DNA from: UBA2287 sp964479665
Lineage (GTDB): Bacteria > Bacteroidota > Bacteroidia > Bacteroidales > Tenuifilaceae
Length of the DNA: 64,000 nt
NCBI GenBank assembly: GCA_964479665.1
Contig: CAYZNN010000004.1
Coordinates: 82,357-146,356 of the forward strand
Reading direction: 5' to 3'
In this document: piece by piece, positions 33,310 through 42,623 of the stretch
Position numbering within the stretch: the stretch's first letter is position 1
Layout: the number at the start of each line of letters is the position of its first letter
Notes under the pieces: model-generated
Database searches by the model: none
Told to the model about the DNA's origin: nothing
Seen by the model: the letters and a program-made list of their open reading frames with translations, nothing else
Program-made: the position numbers and the translations under genes

Positions 33310-35541
33310 ATGCGAATTAATAAACTCATAGTGCTAATCCCTTTGCTATTTTTAAATGGCATTAACTACGGGCAAGTATCGGTAGATAGCTTAGAGCGGC
33401 TAATTGCCAATACGCAGGGCGAAGAACAACTAAAGCTAATGCTTCGTGTAGGTGCCATGTATATTAATACGGATCCGGACAAAAGCCTTGACCTAGGATT
33501 AAAAGCAGCCTTTTTGGCTAAACGACAGGGCAATCTGAGCTTTGAGGGGCAAGCTATTTTACTAATGGGTAATTCTAGCTTGAAAATAGGTCAGCACGAA
33601 AACGCCCTTCGATATTTGAATAGGGCCTTAGCCCATTTCGAAAAGAATAACCAGAGGGCTCTACAAGCAGAAGCAATGGTAGGAATTGCTCAACTGTACG
33701 AAACTGTTAACGATTATCTTAATTCACTTAATTACCTGCAACGCGCTGAGAGCATTTACCGCCAACTTGGCAGAAAAAAGTTGCAAATTGAGATGCACCA
33801 GCGCATTGGCGACATTGCAATAAAAATTAAAAATTTCCATTTGGCCAAAAAGGAATACACCAATGCGCTAAAAATACTCGAAACAGAAAGTGGAGAAAAC
33901 GCTCAACCGAATACTGCATTTATTCTTGGACGTATCGGCTTTCTTTACAGAAATCTGGGGCAACTTCACGAAAGCGTATACGCATTCATGAAATCCTCTG
34001 CTATATACCAAAATCTTCAAATGACCAGAGAGTACGCACAAAGCCTTTCAGAAATAGGGCTTTCGTACCAGGCAATGCGAAATACCGACAGTTCATTCTT
34101 TTACTACAGCAAGGCTCTTAGCCATTTTCAATTAAAAAACGACACCCTATCAACCATTGAACTGTTTCAAAACATTGGCGATGTTTTCTTTGATAAACAG
34201 CAGTACTTTCAAGCAATATCGAGCTACAACCAGAGTTATCAGTTGGCTATTCGAAAAAATCGAAATCCCTCGCAAGTTGCTGCACTTGTTAGCATATCGC
34301 GCTGCCATAGCGCCATGGGCGATTATAACTTGTCAACCGAATACTTAAATAGAGCACTTGCCCTTGCTAAAAAGGAAAACCTTACTACTTCAGCCGCCGA
34401 AGTATACCGCTACCTTTCCAAAACTAATGAGGCAAGCGGAAAGTTCGTTCAGGCACTGGAGTACTACAAATTATGGTCAGACATTCGCGACTCCCTGAAT
34501 ATTGAAGAAACAGGAAAAAATCTGGCTCGTATTCAGATTCTGTACGACATTTCCCAAAAGGACCGCGAAAACGAAATTCTAAAACAAAACAACCAGATTC
34601 AGGAACTCCTTTTAACCAAAACCCGCTACCAAAGGTTCGGTTTCATTGTGCTTGCTCTTTTTCTTTTTGCACTTCTTATTATGCTTGGCTTAGTGCTTCG
34701 CACTAAACAAAAGGAATATGCTAAACAAAAAGAGGTAGAGCAGGAAATTACCGAAATTAATAAGAGCCTCGAAAAGCGAATGATTGCCGAAATTAAAAAG
34801 CAGGAAAAACAGCAGATGCTGCTTTCACAAAAATCGAAGCTCGAATCGTTAGGCACTTTAGCTGCCGGTATTGCACACGAAATAAACCAACCGCTTGGCG
34901 GCATATCCATGGGGCTCGATAATATTCTGTTCCGCCTGAATGACAAATCCCTTTCGGACGACTACTTGAAGGAAAAAGTGAGCGTTCTGTTCGAAAACGT
35001 GGAGCGCATTAAAAAGATTATTGAACACGTTCGTACATTCTCACGCACACAAAAACCTACTTCTTTCGACCGGATTCAGATAAACGATGTGGTAAACAAT
35101 GCTCTTTCAATGGTTAAAACCCAATTCGAAAGCCATCGCATACGTATCATTGTTTCTTTGGCACTGAAACTAACTAAAGTAATTGGCGATAAATACAAGA
35201 TTGAGCAAGTAATACTAAATCTGCTGGGCAACGCAAGGCATGCCGTAGACGAAAAAGAAGAAGCCATAAACGATAGTTCATTTATTAAACAGATAAAAAT
35301 TTCAACCTACGAGGATGAAATGAACGTGTACGTAAAGGTTACCGATAATGGCGTAGGTATTAACCCAAGGGTTATGGATAAAATTTTCGACCCCTTCTTC
35401 ACAACAAAAAAGGACGACAAGGGCACTGGATTAGGGCTTTCTATATCGTACGGTATTATTAAGGATTTGCTTGGCGACATTAAGGTGGAGAGCAAAGAGG
35501 GCGAGTTTTCCGCATTTGAAGTTGTAATTCCAAAAGCTTAA
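33310..35541 (+). CDS. TPR-containing sensor histidine kinase
   Basis: 743 aa. Signal peptide to about residue 21 (NGINYGQ), then at least eight TPR units to about 400 in the periplasm, a linker helix, one membrane helix (about 442-464) and a coiled-coil to the kinase. The phosphoacceptor is H523 in GTLAAGIAHEINQPLGGI, followed by the N box, DNGVGINP, GTGLGLSISYGI. The typical Bacteroidota arrangement reads signals through the TPR domain. Response-regulator gene begins 8 nt after, so the two form a pair. Confidence 0.92.
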   Translation: MRINKLIVLIPLLFLNGINYGQVSVDSLERLIANTQGEEQLKLMLRVGAMYINTDPDKSLDLGLKAAFLAKRQGNLSFEGQAILLMGNSSLKIGQHENALRYLNRALAHFEKNNQRALQAEAMVGIAQLYETVNDYLNSLNYLQRAESIYRQLGRKKLQIEMHQRIGDIAIKIKNFHLAKKEYTNALKILETESGENAQPNTAFILGRIGFLYRNLGQLHESVYAFMKSSAIYQNLQMTREYAQSLSEIGLSYQAMRNTDSSFFYYSKALSHFQLKNDTLSTIELFQNIGDVFFDKQQYFQAISSYNQSYQLAIRKNRNPSQVAALVSISRCHSAMGDYNLSTEYLNRALALAKKENLTTSAAEVYRYLSKTNEASGKFVQALEYYKLWSDIRDSLNIEETGKNLARIQILYDISQKDRENEILKQNNQIQELLLTKTRYQRFGFIVLALFLFALLIMLGLVLRTKQKEYAKQKEVEQEITEINKSLEKRMIAEIKKQEKQQMLLSQKSKLESLGTLAAGIAHEINQPLGGISMGLDNILFRLNDKSLSDDYLKEKVSVLFENVERIKKIIEHVRTFSRTQKPTSFDRIQINDVVNNALSMVKTQFESHRIRIIVSLALKLTKVIGDKYKIEQVILNLLGNARHAVDEKEEAINDSSFIKQIKISTYEDEMNVYVKVTDNGVGINPRVMDKIFDPFFTTKKDDKGTGLGLSISYGIIKDLLGDIKVESKEGEFSAFEVVIPKA

Positions 35542-35549
35542 AAATATTT

Positions 35550-36932
35550 ATGAATAGGCTGCAAATACTAGTACTTGACGATGAAAAAATATTTCGCGAT
35601 GAAATTAGCGAATTCCTCCAAGATGAAGGCTTCTCAATATTCACAGCAAGTAAGCCCAGCGAGGCGTTTTCCATTATAGAGAGTAACGAGATTGATATTC
35701 TCATCCTCGACCTACGCCTACCCGAAATGGATGGCTTTTCAGTACTCGAACGGGTAAAAACTAATTTCCCTGAAATGGAAGTTATAATGATAACTGGCCA
35801 TGGCGACATGGACGCAGTTATTCAAGCCATGCGCATGGGGGCTGTTGAGTTTTTCCCCAAGCCTTTCAGGCTGCTCGACATAAAAACTGCCATCGAGAGA
35901 ACAAAACGTTTTATCGAGGTGAATCATCGACTCAAAGAGGTGAATAACTCCCTCTCCATTATTTCGAAGGACCTTAAGAATTCTGTTGGATATGAAATAG
36001 TTGGCACTAGTCGGTCGATTTTACAAGTAATTGATTTGATGCGCAAGGTGGCTCAGTCCGACAATACTTCAGTTCTCCTAACCGGCGAGAGCGGTACTGG
36101 AAAGGAACTGGTTGCTCGCGGTATCCATTCGTTGAGCAGCAGAAAGGGTGCTCCCTTTTATGCCGTTAACTGTTCGGCCATTCCCGATACGCTTTTCGAA
36201 AGCGAATTTTTTGGTCATAAGAAGGGAACCTTTACCGGTGCCTTTGAAGACAAAGCTGGTTGGTTCGAAATTGCGAGTGGCGGCACCCTATTTCTCGATG
36301 AAATAGTTGAGATGCAACCAACTATGCAAACCAAATTGCTGAGAGTTCTTGAAGAACGCAAGATTCGTCGTTTGGGATCAAATACCGATATTTCTGTCGA
36401 TGTACGCATTATAGCTGCAACCAACCAGAGTATTCAAACGCTCCTCGAAACCAATCGCTTTCGAACCGACCTTTACTATCGTCTAAACTCCTTCGAAATT
36501 ACTATTCCTCCCCTTCGCGATCGTCCTGAGGACATTCCGTTTCTTATTAAATATTATGCCGAAATTCTTTCGAAACGGATGAATAAAAAGTTTTTTGGAA
36601 TCGATGAAACCGTTTTGAATGCTTCGTTAAGTTACCGTTTTCCGGGAAACGTGAGGGAACTTCGGAATATGGTTGAGCGTGCCCTTATTATGTCCGACAA
36701 CGGGAGGCTTACCCTTCGAGAATTTAATTTATTTACTGGTAATGCTTTTGCGCTCCCATTTGAATCAACTAGTTCAAGCGAAGCCATTTTCGATCTCGAT
36801 GAGTTGGAGCGCCAAACTATTATTAGGGCTCTCGAACGGACAAACTATAAAAAATCGGAAACCGCTGCACTGCTCAATATTACAAGGCAGTCGTTGGATA
36901 GGCGCTTGGATAAATATAATTTACAGTTCTGA
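35550..36932 (+). CDS. NtrC-family sigma-54-dependent response regulator
   Basis: 460 aa. REC domain (1-120) with D54 as phosphoacceptor and the conserved Lys in FFPKPFR; AAA+ domain with Walker A GESGTGKE (179-186), Walker B FLDEI, and the sigma-54 contact loop GTFTGA (226-231), a one-residue variant of GAFTGA; C-terminal Fis-type HTH (about 430-458, KSETAALLNITRQSLDRRL). Activates sigma-54 promoters in response to the kinase encoded just upstream. Targets unknown. Confidence 0.92.
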   Translation: MNRLQILVLDDEKIFRDEISEFLQDEGFSIFTASKPSEAFSIIESNEIDILILDLRLPEMDGFSVLERVKTNFPEMEVIMITGHGDMDAVIQAMRMGAVEFFPKPFRLLDIKTAIERTKRFIEVNHRLKEVNNSLSIISKDLKNSVGYEIVGTSRSILQVIDLMRKVAQSDNTSVLLTGESGTGKELVARGIHSLSSRKGAPFYAVNCSAIPDTLFESEFFGHKKGTFTGAFEDKAGWFEIASGGTLFLDEIVEMQPTMQTKLLRVLEERKIRRLGSNTDISVDVRIIAATNQSIQTLLETNRFRTDLYYRLNSFEITIPPLRDRPEDIPFLIKYYAEILSKRMNKKFFGIDETVLNASLSYRFPGNVRELRNMVERALIMSDNGRLTLREFNLFTGNAFALPFESTSSSEAIFDLDELERQTIIRALERTNYKKSETAALLNITRQSLDRRLDKYNLQF

Positions 36933-37123
36933 TTGGCTCTAGTTTATATTGGGGTATATAATTTATCATGGCTACCTGCCCTCCGTTCAGGCGGGAAGCC
37001 CATTACTAATAACTGCCCTATAACCAACGGCCTAATCCAGTGGTTATATCTGCATAATTAATAGCACTTTAGTCCTTATTATGATATAGTTTTCAATGCT
37101 ACTTTTAACTACAGCCATCTGAT

Positions 37124-37636
37124 TTAAGCCATTAATGCCTTGTAAATGCTTAAGGTTTCATCGTCGAAACATACGAAAATTACCTTTTGGGGGCAGGTGT
37201 TTTTCTCTAAAAACGACTTTACAGTTCGTAAGGCTACTCGAGCTGCGCTCGCTTTAGGGTATCCATAAACCCCTGTGCTTATGCTAGGGAATGCCAGTGA
37301 GCTAAATTTGTTCTCTTTAGCCAATAGAAGACTATTTTTATATGCGCTTGCTAGCAACTCGTCTTCGTTCAGATAACCACCTCGCCAAATGGGACCCACT
37401 GCATGAATCACGAAACGAGCTGGCAAATTATAGCCTTTTGTTAATCGGGCTTCGCCCGTTTTGCATCCACCAAGCAATTTGCACTCTTCAAAAAGTTGGG
37501 GACCTGCTGCAGCATGTATGGCTCCGTCAACCCCAGAGCCACCCAGCAAGTGGGTATTGGCAGCATTCACAATGGCATCTACTTCGAGGCTAGTAATGTC
37601 GGCCTGAATTATATCAATTCTATTGTTTGCTCCCAT
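37124..37636 (-). CDS. Macro-domain protein (ADP-ribose / O-acetyl-ADP-ribose hydrolase)
   Basis: 170 aa, a single macro domain. Ribose-binding signature DAIVNAANTHLLGGSGVDGAIH near residue 20-40 and the distal GVYGYPKA loop are typical of the YmdB/MacroD type, which removes ADP-ribose or acetyl groups from ADP-ribose derivatives. It is 17 nt downstream of pheT and probably co-transcribed. Confidence 0.9.
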   Translation of the reverse strand: MGANNRIDIIQADITSLEVDAIVNAANTHLLGGSGVDGAIHAAAGPQLFEECKLLGGCKTGEARLTKGYNLPARFVIHAVGPIWRGGYLNEDELLASAYKNSLLLAKENKFSSLAFPSISTGVYGYPKASAARVALRTVKSFLEKNTCPQKVIFVCFDDETLSIYKALMA

Positions 37637-37653
37637 ACCATTTAAGAATGAGT

Positions 37654-40107
37654 TTACCTAAGTTGTGCCCCTAATTCCTTAGTAAAGGCTGCAATTAAAC
37701 TATCCATAACTTTGTCAATTACCTTATCGGTAAGGGTTTTGGTATCGTCGCGCAGAATGAAACTGATGGCGTATGACTTTTTATTCTCACCCAGTTTAGG
37801 ACCCTGATAGTAATCGAAAAGGTTAATAGCTTTTATTAGTTTGCTCTCTACTTTTTCGGCTATTGTTTTAATATTGCCGAAAGAAACATTCTTATCGATC
37901 AAAAGAGCTAAATCTCTACGTACTTCGGGAAAACGGGGAATTTCAACAAACTTAATCTGTTGCTTTTGGGCTAATTTAAAGAGTTCGTCCCACCGCAATT
38001 CGGCAAAAAACACTTCATTTTTAATGTCGAACTGCCTTCTAAGTTTTTCACTTACTAAACCGAAATTACCTAAATGTTTCCCGTTAACCGAGAGATTAAT
38101 TCCATAGCTAAAAATATCGGCAGGTGCTTCGTCGGTTTCAACCAGATGGTTGCTAAGTCCTAGCTTTAAAAGAGCCAAATCAACATATCCCTTTAAATGG
38201 TAAAAGGTGGCTGGTGCCGACTTTTGAAGCCAGTTCTCAGAAATATCATCTCCTGTTAGCCACATGGCCATTCGATACTCCTCACCGTACTTACGTAATG
38301 GTTTTTCGGCCAATTTTTCGCTACCATTTTGCCAATAACAGTTACCAAACTCAAACAGTTTAAGGTTACTATTACGTCTGTTGGCATTGTAGGCAATAGT
38401 TTCAAGACCCCCAAAAAGAAGGGTTTGCCGCATGGCATTTAGATCGGAACTTAATGCATTTAGTATTATTACCGATTGTTTTGCAGGGTACGTATCGAGC
38501 TTTTCATAGTAAGCCGATGGCGTTAACGAATTGCACATTATTTCGCTAAAACCATTAGCCGCAAGGCTATTAGATACTAATTCAATAACTCCATGCCGAT
38601 CGGGACGTGGAGTATGATTAACCGACATGCTAATCCGCTGGGGTATTTCCACGTTGTTGTAGCCATAAATACGCAGTATTTCCTCAACAACATCGGCTTC
38701 GCGCTTCACATCGACTCGGTAAGGGGGTATTGATAGTTGCAAAAGAGAATCGTTGGTCGAAAGCACTTCAATATCGAGCGACTTTAGAATTCTAGAAATG
38801 GTTTCAACTGATATTTGCTTACCTATGAGCCTATCAACTGTTGACTTCTTTATGTCGACATTGAAATTGGCTACCGGATTGGGATAAACATCTACTATTT
38901 CTGATGAAATTTCGCCCCCGGCAATCTGCTTAATAAGCATTGCAGCTCGCTTTAATGCCCAAACGGTTATGTTGGGGTCGCTGCCCCGTTCGAAACGAAA
39001 CGACGCATCGGTGCTTAAGCCATGCCTCTTGGCAGTTTTTCGAATTGAAATGGGATTGAAACAGGCACTTTCGAGAAAAATATTGCAAGTGGTTTCAGTA
39101 ACCCCCGATTTGGCTCCACCAAAAACTCCAGCAATGCACATTCCCTCCCTTTCATTGCAAATCATTAAATCGTCAGAATGGAGCTTGCGCTCTACACCGT
39201 CAAGCGTTACAAAAGGTGTATTAGCAGGCAGGGTTTTCACTACCACCCTTTTACCAGCTACAGCATCAGCATCGAAAGCATGGAGCGGCTGGCCAACCTC
39301 ATGCAGAACGAAGTTGGTAATATCAACAATGTTATTTATGGGATTAAGGCCAATGGCACGAAGCTTTTTCTGAAGCCATTCTGGCGAAGGTCCAACCTTT
39401 ACGTTCGTTATAGTTAACCCACTGTAACGAGGACATGCCTCTGGGCTTAATAGCTCAACAGGGATATGTAAATTTTTATTATCGACTTTAAAATCGGTTA
39501 CCGAAGGTAATTGTGCTTTAATTTGCTGCTGCTGATTGAGGTATGCCGCTAAGTCGCGAGCCACACCAAAGTGCGATGCAGCATCGATGCGGTTGGGTGT
39601 TAACCCTATCTCGAAACGGAAATCATCTTCTAACTTGAAGTATTCACGAATAGGTGTACCAATTGCTGCACTTGAATTCAGCACCATAATCCCATCGTGC
39701 GAAGTTCCTAAACCCAATTCATCTTCGGCACAAATCATTCCCTCGGAAAGTTCACCCCGTATTTTCGTTTTCTTAATAACCACTTCTTGCGCTCCAAAAT
39801 AGAGTATAGAGCCTATGGTAGCAACAGCTACTTTTTGCCCTGCAGTCACATTTGGTGCCCCACATACAATGCTCAAGGGACTTTCCTGTCCAACATCAAC
39901 GGTTGTTAAAGAGAGTTGGTCAGCATCGGGGTGCTTTTGGCATGTAAGAACCTGACCAACAACAACACCCTTAAGCCCCCCTTTTACCGGCTCAATAATT
40001 TCAACCGATTCAACCTCCAACCCAATGGAGGTTAGAATTTTCGAAACATCCTCGGGACTAAGGTTAATATTAATATACTCCTTAAGCCAATTGTACGATA
40101 TAGTCAT
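37654..40107 (-). CDS. pheT: Phenylalanine-tRNA ligase beta subunit
   Basis: 817 aa, full family length. N-terminal tRNA-binding (EMAPII/Arc1-like) domain (about 40-150), B3/B4 editing domain (about 210-390, with HEVGQPLHAFDAD), B5, the catalytic-like core and the C-terminal FDX-ACB anticodon-binding domain (FPEVRRDLALLIDKNVSF). Charges tRNA-Phe with PheS, which is encoded elsewhere. The start is confirmed by a consensus promoter upstream (40163-40194). A macro-domain gene follows. Confidence 0.95.
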   Translation of the reverse strand: MTISYNWLKEYININLSPEDVSKILTSIGLEVESVEIIEPVKGGLKGVVVGQVLTCQKHPDADQLSLTTVDVGQESPLSIVCGAPNVTAGQKVAVATIGSILYFGAQEVVIKKTKIRGELSEGMICAEDELGLGTSHDGIMVLNSSAAIGTPIREYFKLEDDFRFEIGLTPNRIDAASHFGVARDLAAYLNQQQQIKAQLPSVTDFKVDNKNLHIPVELLSPEACPRYSGLTITNVKVGPSPEWLQKKLRAIGLNPINNIVDITNFVLHEVGQPLHAFDADAVAGKRVVVKTLPANTPFVTLDGVERKLHSDDLMICNEREGMCIAGVFGGAKSGVTETTCNIFLESACFNPISIRKTAKRHGLSTDASFRFERGSDPNITVWALKRAAMLIKQIAGGEISSEIVDVYPNPVANFNVDIKKSTVDRLIGKQISVETISRILKSLDIEVLSTNDSLLQLSIPPYRVDVKREADVVEEILRIYGYNNVEIPQRISMSVNHTPRPDRHGVIELVSNSLAANGFSEIMCNSLTPSAYYEKLDTYPAKQSVIILNALSSDLNAMRQTLLFGGLETIAYNANRRNSNLKLFEFGNCYWQNGSEKLAEKPLRKYGEEYRMAMWLTGDDISENWLQKSAPATFYHLKGYVDLALLKLGLSNHLVETDEAPADIFSYGINLSVNGKHLGNFGLVSEKLRRQFDIKNEVFFAELRWDELFKLAQKQQIKFVEIPRFPEVRRDLALLIDKNVSFGNIKTIAEKVESKLIKAINLFDYYQGPKLGENKKSYAISFILRDDTKTLTDKVIDKVMDSLIAAFTKELGAQLR

Positions 40108-40162
40108 GTAATAAAATTATGTTTTTCAGATGGTTAGTTAAATAATATGAACAGAAAAGCTT

Positions 40163-40194
40163 CAAAACTATTTCGTTCGTTTGAGGGTAACAAA
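40163..40194 (-). promoter_or_regulatory. Bacteroidota-type promoter of pheT
   Basis: Minus strand TTTG (40194-40191), 20-nt spacer, TAGTTTTG (40170-40163). It fits the consensus and lies about 56 nt before the pheT ATG. Confidence 0.68.
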
Positions 40195-40291
40195 GTTAGC
40201 TAAAATAATGCGCTAAAAATTGCCAAAAACAACAAATACTTGTTTTTAAAAAACCGAAAGGATGCATTAAAGCAATTTATTAAATAATAGG

Positions 40292-40321
40292 TTTGAACTA
40301 TTAATCATTTCAATAACTTTG
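40292..40321 (+). promoter_or_regulatory. Bacteroidota-type promoter of surE operon
   Basis: TTTG (40292-40295), 18-nt spacer, TAACTTTG (40314-40321), ending 22 nt before the surE ATG. Faces the pheT promoter in a divergent arrangement. Confidence 0.7.
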
Positions 40322-40343
40322 CAAAACGGAACAGAAGCGCACC

Positions 40344-41162
40344 ATGAAGGAAGAAAAGAACGATTTTAAACCATTAATTCTGGTAACCAACGACGATGGG
40401 ATACATGCCAAAGGGCTTTCTGCTCTCATTGAAATGGTAGTACCACTGGGCAAAGTAGTAGTAGTTGCCCCCGAAGAGGGTAATTCGGGCATGTCGCATG
40501 CAATTACCATAAAAACTCCGCTTAGAATAAGAAAACATAAACGGCCCGATGGTATCGATTTTTACTCGGTCAATGGCACACCGGTCGACTGTGTAAAACT
40601 GGCCATGAGCCAAATTCTAGAATCGAAACCGGCACTTATTGTTTCGGGGATTAATCATGGATCCAACGCATCGGTAAGCGTTTTATACTCGGGAACCATG
40701 GCGGCAGCCATTGAGGGTTGCCTGTATGGAATTCCCTCCATTGGCTTCTCTCTACTCGACTTCACTTCCGATGCCGATTTCTCAGCAACAATTCCTTTTG
40801 GACGCAGAATTGCCAGCCAAATTCTCGAAAATGGACTTTCGCATGGCATAAGTCTAAACGTAAATTTTCCTGTTATACCCCTCTCAGAAATTAGGGGAAT
40901 TCGTATTTGCAGACAGAACAAGGGAACATGGCGCGAAGAGTTTGAAAAAAGGGTTGACCCTAGGGGGCATGAATATTTCTGGCTAACTGGTTACTTCCAT
41001 AACGAAGAGCCATTGGCCGTTGACACCGATGAATACGCATTGGCTAACGGGTACATTTCAATTGTTCCCATCTCTATCGATTTAACCGGTTATGCTGAGA
41101 TGGAACGGTTAAATACCATGTCGTTTTCTCTTCATCCCAACACAAATAAAATTTCTAAATAA
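40344..41162 (+). CDS. surE: 5'/3'-nucleotidase SurE
   Basis: 272 aa. Metal-binding NDDGIHAKGL near the N terminus, NGTPVDCVKLA and SGINHGSNASVSVLYSGTMAAA are the SurE signatures. The enzyme dephosphorylates nucleoside monophosphates in a metal-dependent way. First of an apparent operon with a small membrane protein, lpxB and a SpoIID-like gene. Confidence 0.94.
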   Translation: MKEEKNDFKPLILVTNDDGIHAKGLSALIEMVVPLGKVVVVAPEEGNSGMSHAITIKTPLRIRKHKRPDGIDFYSVNGTPVDCVKLAMSQILESKPALIVSGINHGSNASVSVLYSGTMAAAIEGCLYGIPSIGFSLLDFTSDADFSATIPFGRRIASQILENGLSHGISLNVNFPVIPLSEIRGIRICRQNKGTWREEFEKRVDPRGHEYFWLTGYFHNEEPLAVDTDEYALANGYISIVPISIDLTGYAEMERLNTMSFSLHPNTNKISK

Positions 41163-41176
41163 CTATAGCTACCATT

Positions 41177-41485
41177 ATGAGTACTGGTATTCCTAGCAAA
41201 AAGTTCGACAACCTATGGTTGGGTGCTACAGTTGGAATAATTGCACCATTTATAACCCTCATCATTCTTGTTAATACGGTTTATCCTAAAGGTTACCTTG
41301 AGGAAATGTATTCCAATATGCTAGTTTACATCATAGCCCCAAAGATTATAAGCCTCTCAGCCATCCCCAATCTGGCATTTTTCATGCTTTCAATATACAC
41401 CAACAGGTACAAAACGTCGAAAGGAATTCTGGGGGCAACTATTATACTGGCTGTTGTGGTTTTCATACTGAAACTATCCGCTTAA
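41177..41485 (+). CDS. Small membrane protein of unknown function
   Basis: 102 aa with three predicted membrane helices (about 13-35, 44-68 and 80-100). Charged residues cluster between the helices. No family recognised. It sits between surE (14 nt) and lpxB (10 nt), and the tight spacing implies a lipid- or envelope-linked role, though that is inference. Confidence 0.72.
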   Translation: MSTGIPSKKFDNLWLGATVGIIAPFITLIILVNTVYPKGYLEEMYSNMLVYIIAPKIISLSAIPNLAFFMLSIYTNRYKTSKGILGATIILAVVVFILKLSA

Positions 41486-41495
41486 CCCCAAAAAA

Positions 41496-42623
41496 ATGAA
41501 ATACTACCTTGTAGCTGGCGAGGCTTCTGGAGATTTGCACGCAAGCAACCTTATGAAAGGAATACTTGCTAACGACAGCCAAGCTGAATTCCGTTTTTTC
41601 GGTGGCGATTTAATGCAAAGTGTTGGTGGTGAATTAGCATTGCACTACCGTAGTATGGCTTTTATGGGATTTCTTGAGGTATTGCAAAATTTACGAACCA
41701 TTTCAAAGAACCTCGACTACTGCAAAAATGATATATTAGCCTATATGCCCGATGTAGTAATTCTGGTCGACTACCCCGGTTTCAATCTACGTATTGCTAA
41801 ATTCTGCAAGAGCATTGGTTTAAAAGTATTCTATTACATTGCTCCTAAGGTTTGGGCTTGGAAAGAGGGTCGAATTGAAACCATTCGTAAGTATGTTGAT
41901 CAGCTATATGTCATTTTCCCTTTTGAAATCGATTATTTTAAAAAGAGGGGAATCGATGTGGTTTTTGAAGGAAACCCTACTCTCGACGCTATTGAACCAT
42001 ACCTACAACAGAGCAAAAGCCTAATACAGTTTGCTGAAACAAATTCATTGCAACAGAAACCAATTGTGGCCCTTTTGGCTGGCAGTCGTAAACAGGAAAT
42101 TAAACATAACCTACCCTACATGCTTTCAATTGCAAGCCATTTCCCTCAATTTCAATTCATTATTGCAGGGGCCCCTTCGTTATCGCCATCCGTTTACCAA
42201 AAGCATATTGCAGGAACCGAGGTGAAGGTAATTTTTGGAAAAACCTATGAATTACTAAGTAATTCAACTATTGCCATTGTTACATCGGGAACAGCCACTC
42301 TCGAAACGGCCCTACTTAACATTCCTCAGGTAGTATGCTATCGTGGCAGTTTTTTATCGATGCTAATTGCATGGATGGTAGTGAAGGTAAAGTACATTTC
42401 GCTAGTAAACCTTATTACAGGTCGAGAAAGCGTACGCGAACTGATTCAATACGACTTAACGCACAAAACTCTTCTCGAAGAGGTACGAGATTTGCTACCA
42501 GGGGAGTCGAAACGCCAGCATGTTCTGTCCGAGTATAAACACCTAAAAGCGTTAATAGGCAATTCGGGTGCATCGGAAAGGGTTGGGAGACGAATAGTAA
42601 CTAATATTAACGACAAAAAATGA
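41496..42623 (+). CDS. lpxB: Lipid-A-disaccharide synthase
   Basis: 375 aa glycosyltransferase of family GT19. N-terminal GEASGDLHASNLM, mid-protein FGFLEV-like FMGFLEVL, VDYPGFN and C-terminal GSRKQEIKHNLPYM and TSGTATLETAL are LpxB signatures. It joins 2,3-diacylglucosamine-1-phosphate to UDP-diacylglucosamine in lipid A synthesis at the inner membrane. The stop overlaps the next start by 4 nt. Confidence 0.94.
   Translation: MKYYLVAGEASGDLHASNLMKGILANDSQAEFRFFGGDLMQSVGGELALHYRSMAFMGFLEVLQNLRTISKNLDYCKNDILAYMPDVVILVDYPGFNLRIAKFCKSIGLKVFYYIAPKVWAWKEGRIETIRKYVDQLYVIFPFEIDYFKKRGIDVVFEGNPTLDAIEPYLQQSKSLIQFAETNSLQQKPIVALLAGSRKQEIKHNLPYMLSIASHFPQFQFIIAGAPSLSPSVYQKHIAGTEVKVIFGKTYELLSNSTIAIVTSGTATLETALLNIPQVVCYRGSFLSMLIAWMVVKVKYISLVNLITGRESVRELIQYDLTHKTLLEEVRDLLPGESKRQHVLSEYKHLKALIGNSGASERVGRRIVTNINDKK

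Noticed and set aside
36933..37123. Short GC-rich sequence CCTGCCCTCCGTTCAGGCGGG between the regulator and macro-domain genes
   Set aside because: Resembles the Gly/Cys-type dispersed repeats near 28630 but is too short and imperfect to define as an element or terminator.
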